A stretch of 64,000 nucleotides of DNA from Variovorax sp. PAMC26660. GTDB lineage: Bacteria; Pseudomonadota; Gammaproteobacteria; Burkholderiales; Burkholderiaceae_C. The stretch covers positions 1 to 64,000 of the forward strand of contig NZ_CP060295.1 in the NCBI RefSeq assembly GCF_014302995.1, in the 5' to 3' direction. Shown piece after piece: positions 60,529-64,000 of the stretch. Position numbers and translations under genes: made by a program. The notes beneath the pieces were generated by a model, which was not told the DNA's origin, ran no database searches, and saw only the letters and a program-made list of their open reading frames with translations. The first letter of the stretch is position 1. Each line of letters opens with the position of its first letter.

Positions 60529-60592
60529 TGGGCGCGCCCTGAACAGCAGCAGCCCCCCAACCGCACAACGCGACAAACAGAAAGGCGGGGAT

Positions 60593-61468
60593 TCATCGCG
60601 TCCACTTCCAGATGTAGGTGAACGCCACAGTCGATGCGACCATCATCAGCACCGCCATGCTCGACGCATACGAGATACGACCCGATTCGATGAAGCCCTG
60701 TGAGAAGGCGTACATGTCCAGCGTCTCGGTCGAGATGCCCGGCCCTCCGCGCGTCATCACATAGATCAGGTCGAAGGCACGCAGCGACTCGACCATCTTC
60801 ACGAAGGTCAGGCTGATGAGGGGGGCCTTCAGCATCGGCAGCGCGACATAGGTGTAGACCTCCCAGGTCTTCGCGTGGTCCATGCGCGCGGCCTCGAAGG
60901 GCTGCGGCGGCAATGTCTCCAGCAGCTTCAGCACGATGACCGCGAAGAACAGCCCCCACTGCCACACGTCCACGAACGCCACCGTCAGCAGCGCCGTGTG
61001 CGGGTTGGCCAACAGGTCGAGCGGCTCGCCCGTGATGGCCTTGTACGGATACGTCAGCAGGCCGAACAGCGGATGAAAGGCAAACTTCCACACGAAGGCG
61101 GCCGACACGCGCGGCAGTAGCACCGGCACGATGAACAGCATGCACAACACATTGCGCCAGCGCGCCGTGGTGCACTGGAACAGCAGCACGCCCAGCAGCA
61201 CCGCCAGCACCATCGTCGCGCTCACCGTCACCACCTCCCAGGTGAGCGACACGCCCACCGAGTTGATGAAACGCCGGTCGGAAAACAACTGGATGTAGTT
61301 GGCGAACCAGACCCAGCCCGAATCGGCCTGGCCCAGCTCGCGGTCCTGCAGCGAGATGCCGATCGCGAACAGTGTCGGCACCAGCGCCAGAACCGCCAGC
61401 ACCAGCAGGCCCGGCCCGATGAAGACGACCGGCAGCCTTGTCTTTTTTCTTCTCTCCCTTGCAGCCAT
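60593..61468 (-). CDS. Sugar ABC transporter permease (MalF type)
   Basis: A 291-residue permease with six helices and the EAA loop PFEAARMDHAKTWEVYTYVALPMLKAPLISL. It pairs with the MalG-type permease to import a sugar or polyol. The ATG at 61468 overlaps the binding protein stop as TGATG; a GTG one codon earlier is possible. The structured repeat pair follows its stop. Confidence 0.92.
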   Translation of the reverse strand: MAARERRKKTRLPVVFIGPGLLVLAVLALVPTLFAIGISLQDRELGQADSGWVWFANYIQLFSDRRFINSVGVSLTWEVVTVSATMVLAVLLGVLLFQCTTARWRNVLCMLFIVPVLLPRVSAAFVWKFAFHPLFGLLTYPYKAITGEPLDLLANPHTALLTVAFVDVWQWGLFFAVIVLKLLETLPPQPFEAARMDHAKTWEVYTYVALPMLKAPLISLTFVKMVESLRAFDLIYVMTRGGPGISTETLDMYAFSQGFIESGRISYASSMAVLMMVASTVAFTYIWKWTR

Positions 61469-62766
61469 CACTTCTTGCGCCGTGCGATCAGTTGCTTGGC
61501 GTACGCGTCGAGTTCATCGAGCCCGCCCTGGACATCGGTGCGCGAACCGGTGATCAGCTCTTCCAGAATGATCCCCCAGCGGTCGCCCAGATCGGGCCAC
61601 AACGCGTCTTGCCAGAAGTTCACGGCCGTGACCTTGCCGGTGTCGGCCAGCGCCTTGCCCAGGTCGGCGCCGTAGCGCTTGGCGAACTCGGGGCTGCCCA
61701 GCACGCTGGTGCGGTTGAGCTCGCTGAACTGGCCTTCGGCCAAACGGCGCTGCTCCTGCTTCTTCGAGGTGGCCCAGGCGACGAAGAGGCCCGCGCACTG
61801 CTTCGCCTCTTCGGTCTTGTTGGCCTTGGCGCCGATCGCGAGGCCATGGCCGTAGCCGCCGCCGGTCAGCGGCGCGGGCGGCGGCAGGTAGGCGACCTTG
61901 CCGATCACGGTCGAGGTCTTTGGATCGAGCGCGTTGCCGGCAAGCGGTGTCGACTCGACCAGCATCGCGACCTTGCCCGCGAGGAAGGCACCGGTGGATT
62001 CGTCCCAGCTGCCGGTCTTGGTGCCCGGCGCCGAATACTTGAACAGCTCGAGGTAGGTCTGGGTGGCCTTCAACGCGGCGGGCGAGTTGAAGACCGGCTT
62101 GTCGCCCTCGAACCACTGGCCGCCATAGCCGCGGAAGAACGGCATCCAGCGCCACACGTTGGCGCCCGAGCCACGCTGGCCGCGCAACGCCACGCCGTAG
62201 ACACCGTTGGCCGGGTCGTTGAGCTTCTTCGCAGCGGCGACGAATTCATCGAGCGTGGTCGGCGGCTTGACGCCGGCCTTCTCCAGCAGGTCCTTGCGAT
62301 AGACCAGCAGGTCGCCACCGCCGGTGAGCGGCGCGAACCATACCTGCCCCGCGAAGGTCGCGACCTTCTGGCGGCCGGGGTCGAAGTCGGCGTAGTCGTA
62401 GTCGGCCGGGTAGTACTTGGCGAGCGGCACGATCCACTTGGACTGCGCGAACAGCGGCACGTTGGCCTCGTCGACGTAGTACACGTTGTACTTGCCGACG
62501 GTCGAGGCGTCGGCGCGGGTCTTGGTGCGGCGGTCGTTCTCGTTGAGGTTGTCGATGTTGAACGAGACGCCACTCAAGGTCTTGAACTCGTCCTTGTACT
62601 TCTCGAGCAGGGTCAGCCCGTCACGGGGCTGCGACAGGACGCGCACGTCCTCCTTGCAGACCTGGGCTGGCGCCTGGGCCTGAGCCTGGGCGCTCCATGC
62701 GGCCAGCATCGCCAGCAACAGCGCGCTCCCCGTGATCCGGTGCTTTGTGATTAGGTTCTTCGGCAT
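61468..62766 (-). CDS. Sugar ABC transporter substrate-binding protein
   Basis: A 432-residue family 1 extracellular binding protein. The signal peptide is MPKNLITKHRITGSALLLAMLA with a cut after AQAQA. The mature part has GVSFNIDNLNENDRRTKTRAD, VWFAPLTGGGDLLVYRKDLLEKAGVKPP and WDESTGAFLAGKVAM, typical of sugar-binding members. The ligand is probably a polyol or sugar, given the xylitol-type dehydrogenase in the cluster. The ATG at 62766 has AGGAG 9 nt upstream. Confidence 0.92.
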   Translation of the reverse strand: MPKNLITKHRITGSALLLAMLAAWSAQAQAQAPAQVCKEDVRVLSQPRDGLTLLEKYKDEFKTLSGVSFNIDNLNENDRRTKTRADASTVGKYNVYYVDEANVPLFAQSKWIVPLAKYYPADYDYADFDPGRQKVATFAGQVWFAPLTGGGDLLVYRKDLLEKAGVKPPTTLDEFVAAAKKLNDPANGVYGVALRGQRGSGANVWRWMPFFRGYGGQWFEGDKPVFNSPAALKATQTYLELFKYSAPGTKTGSWDESTGAFLAGKVAMLVESTPLAGNALDPKTSTVIGKVAYLPPPAPLTGGGYGHGLAIGAKANKTEEAKQCAGLFVAWATSKKQEQRRLAEGQFSELNRTSVLGSPEFAKRYGADLGKALADTGKVTAVNFWQDALWPDLGDRWGIILEELITGSRTDVQGGLDELDAYAKQLIARRKK

Positions 62767-62941
62767 CGCTTCGTCTCCTTTGAACCTGCTGTGGAATGCC
62801 GGCAAATCGCGGCAGAAGCAGGAGGGATGAAGCGTAGGCAGCGCGGCGCCGGCACCGCGTACGAGCGGGCTGGCGCACTGGTATTTTCATGACCAGCCGG
62901 CTCGGGGTTTTGCCGGGGGTCAGATCCGTATCAGGCCGGGC

Positions 62942-63889
62942 TCAGGCCGTGGCAAGCGGCGTGTGCTGCCGCGAGCGCAGGCCAAAGCGGTCCTGCGCCT
63001 GATGCCGGTAGGCCGAGGGTGTCATGCCCTTGAGCTGCAGAAAGCGCCGGTTGAAATTGGCCAGGTTCGAGAAGCCCACCTCGTAGCAGATGTCGCTCAC
63101 CAGCCGGTCGGACACCTGCAACATCTCGCAGGCCTTGGCGATGCGCAGGCGCGTGACGAAGTCGGTGAAGGTGGCGCCCATGTGCTTGTGGAAGTAGCGC
63201 GAGAAGCTGCTTTCGGCCATGTTGGCCACCGCGCACACGGCCGGCAGCGAGAGTTCTTCCGTCAGGTGCTGGTCGAGGTAGTCGAGCACGCGGCGCATGC
63301 GCGTGTTGGCGCTCGGGTCCTCGCCCGCTGGCTCGGCGGAGCTGGAGATCTGGCGCCAGTCGGGCCAGTTGGCCAGCTCGTGCAACAGGCTGATGAACTC
63401 CGCGAGCCGGGCCATGCCGTCTTGTGCCTGCACGCGGCGAAAGCGCTCGCGCACCAGGTCGCCGATGCCGAAGAACTCGACGCCCAGCCGGGCCCGGTCG
63501 AGCAGCGGCACCACCGCGTCCAGTTCGGAGAACAGGCCCACGCCCTTGCGCAGCGGCTCGTCGCGAAAGTGGATGACCATGCTGCGCTCGGCAATGCCTT
63601 CGGGCGGCACGTCGTGCGAGATCCAGGTGTGCGGCAGCCGTGCGCCCACCAACGCCACGTAGCCGGGCTCGAAGCGGCCGATATGGTTGCCGACGAAGGC
63701 ATCGCCGCTGCTGCGGTTGATGCACTGCAGCTCGTACTCGTCGTGGTAGTGCCAGCAATCGAAGGGCCAGGGCGCGCCGTGCTGCAGGCAGCGCACGGAG
63801 CCGCCGCCCGCCGGCTCGAAACCCAGCCTCGGGTCGCGCAGCAGCTCGTGTTCGAGCTCGGGTTTTCGTGCGGCGTGCTGTCTGCTCAT
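62942..63889 (-). CDS. AraC-family transcriptional regulator
   Basis: A 315-residue regulator. An N-terminal cupin-like sensor region (WPFDCWHYHDEYELQCINR) is followed by two C-terminal helix-turn-helices: LPAVCAVANMAESSFSRYFHKHMG and DICYEVGFSNLANFNRRFLQLKGMTPSAYR. It lies directly upstream of the sugar transporter genes on the same strand (175-nt gap) and is their likely activator. Confidence 0.92.
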   Translation of the reverse strand: MSRQHAARKPELEHELLRDPRLGFEPAGGGSVRCLQHGAPWPFDCWHYHDEYELQCINRSSGDAFVGNHIGRFEPGYVALVGARLPHTWISHDVPPEGIAERSMVIHFRDEPLRKGVGLFSELDAVVPLLDRARLGVEFFGIGDLVRERFRRVQAQDGMARLAEFISLLHELANWPDWRQISSSAEPAGEDPSANTRMRRVLDYLDQHLTEELSLPAVCAVANMAESSFSRYFHKHMGATFTDFVTRLRIAKACEMLQVSDRLVSDICYEVGFSNLANFNRRFLQLKGMTPSAYRHQAQDRFGLRSRQHTPLATA

Positions 63890-63957
63890 CCTGAATGTCC
63901 CTGCCTTGAATGAAGCCGGGGTTCTTTCTGGTCAGCGCCGCGATGGGAGGCGCCGGC

Positions 63958-64000
63958 TCAGGCGCCAGCCACCTTCATGCGGTTCACCAGCACCGACCCC
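63958..64000 (-). CDS. C-terminal end of an unidentified protein
   Basis: The last 13-14 codons of a frame entering from beyond 64000 end in SVLVNRMKVAGA and a TGA at 63958-63960, 68 nt before the AraC gene on the same strand. The sequence is too short to identify a family; the reading frame itself is only a suggestion. Confidence 0.3.
   Translation of the reverse strand, partial: GSVLVNRMKVAGA

Overview
The window looks like chromosome from a high-GC betaproteobacterium of the family Comamonadaceae, probably Variovorax or a close relative. This is inferred from the gene order rpsO-pnp-(quinone reductase)-tpiA-secG-tRNA-Leu-nuoA..N, from protein character and from strong GC bias at third codon positions. 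No 16S rRNA or other direct taxonomic marker is present.

Positions 1-18900 (minus strand) hold core housekeeping genes. In the direction of transcription these are rpsO, pnp, a zinc-free quinone oxidoreductase, tpiA, secG, tRNA-Leu(GAG) and the 14-gene complex I operon nuoA to nuoN. nuoN is cut by the window edge. The nuo genes are tightly packed, with several 4-5 nt stop/start overlaps.

Positions 18990-24910 are a mixed set: an EamA exporter, an aminotransferase, a Tat-exported amino-acid-type binding protein, a small heat shock protein, an alpha/beta hydrolase, and tsaD, which overlaps the hydrolase convergently.

Positions 25023-42719 form a complete nitrate assimilation locus and are the most interesting part. 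It encodes a NIT-ANTAR antiterminator (NasR type), the NrtABD nitrate ABC importer, a second ANTAR regulator of unusual architecture (pseudo-receiver, ANTAR, two NarX-like P-box repeats), a NarK-type transporter, a PP2C phosphatase/Ser-Thr kinase fusion, NirB, a Tat-exported protein with two P-boxes, NirD, the molybdenum nitrate reductase NasA, YbiB and the siroheme methyltransferase CobA. Upstream of nrtA there is a sigma-54 promoter, then two hairpins with A1/G4 hexaloops, the second mutually exclusive with an intrinsic terminator. This is the Klebsiella nasF leader design. Upstream of narK there is a second sigma-54-like promoter followed at once by another A1/G4 hexaloop hairpin. Together they suggest nitrogen-limitation control through NtrC/sigma-54 combined with nitrate-triggered antitermination, with P-box nitrate-sensor modules reused both in a cytoplasmic RNA-binding protein and in an exported protein.

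Positions 42747-57053 hold a large membrane M48 peptidase, a fatty acid hydroxylase/sterol desaturase, a lipoprotein of the YiiX cysteine hydrolase family, an HI0933-type flavoprotein, rpsU-yqeY-nudix, a TauE/SafE permease divergent from a LysR regulator, an epimerase, a bile-acid:sodium symporter family protein, and one reading frame joining a short-chain dehydrogenase to a flavin monooxygenase.

Positions 57167-64000 (minus strand) are a polyol or sugar utilisation cluster: an AraC regulator, a binding protein, two permeases, an ATPase and a xylitol/sorbitol-type dehydrogenase lacking the structural-zinc cysteines. A 363-nt gap between the two permease genes is filled by two inverted copies of a structured repeat. 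Smaller GC-rich palindromic repeats lie inside the nrtB reading frame and between nasA and ybiB.
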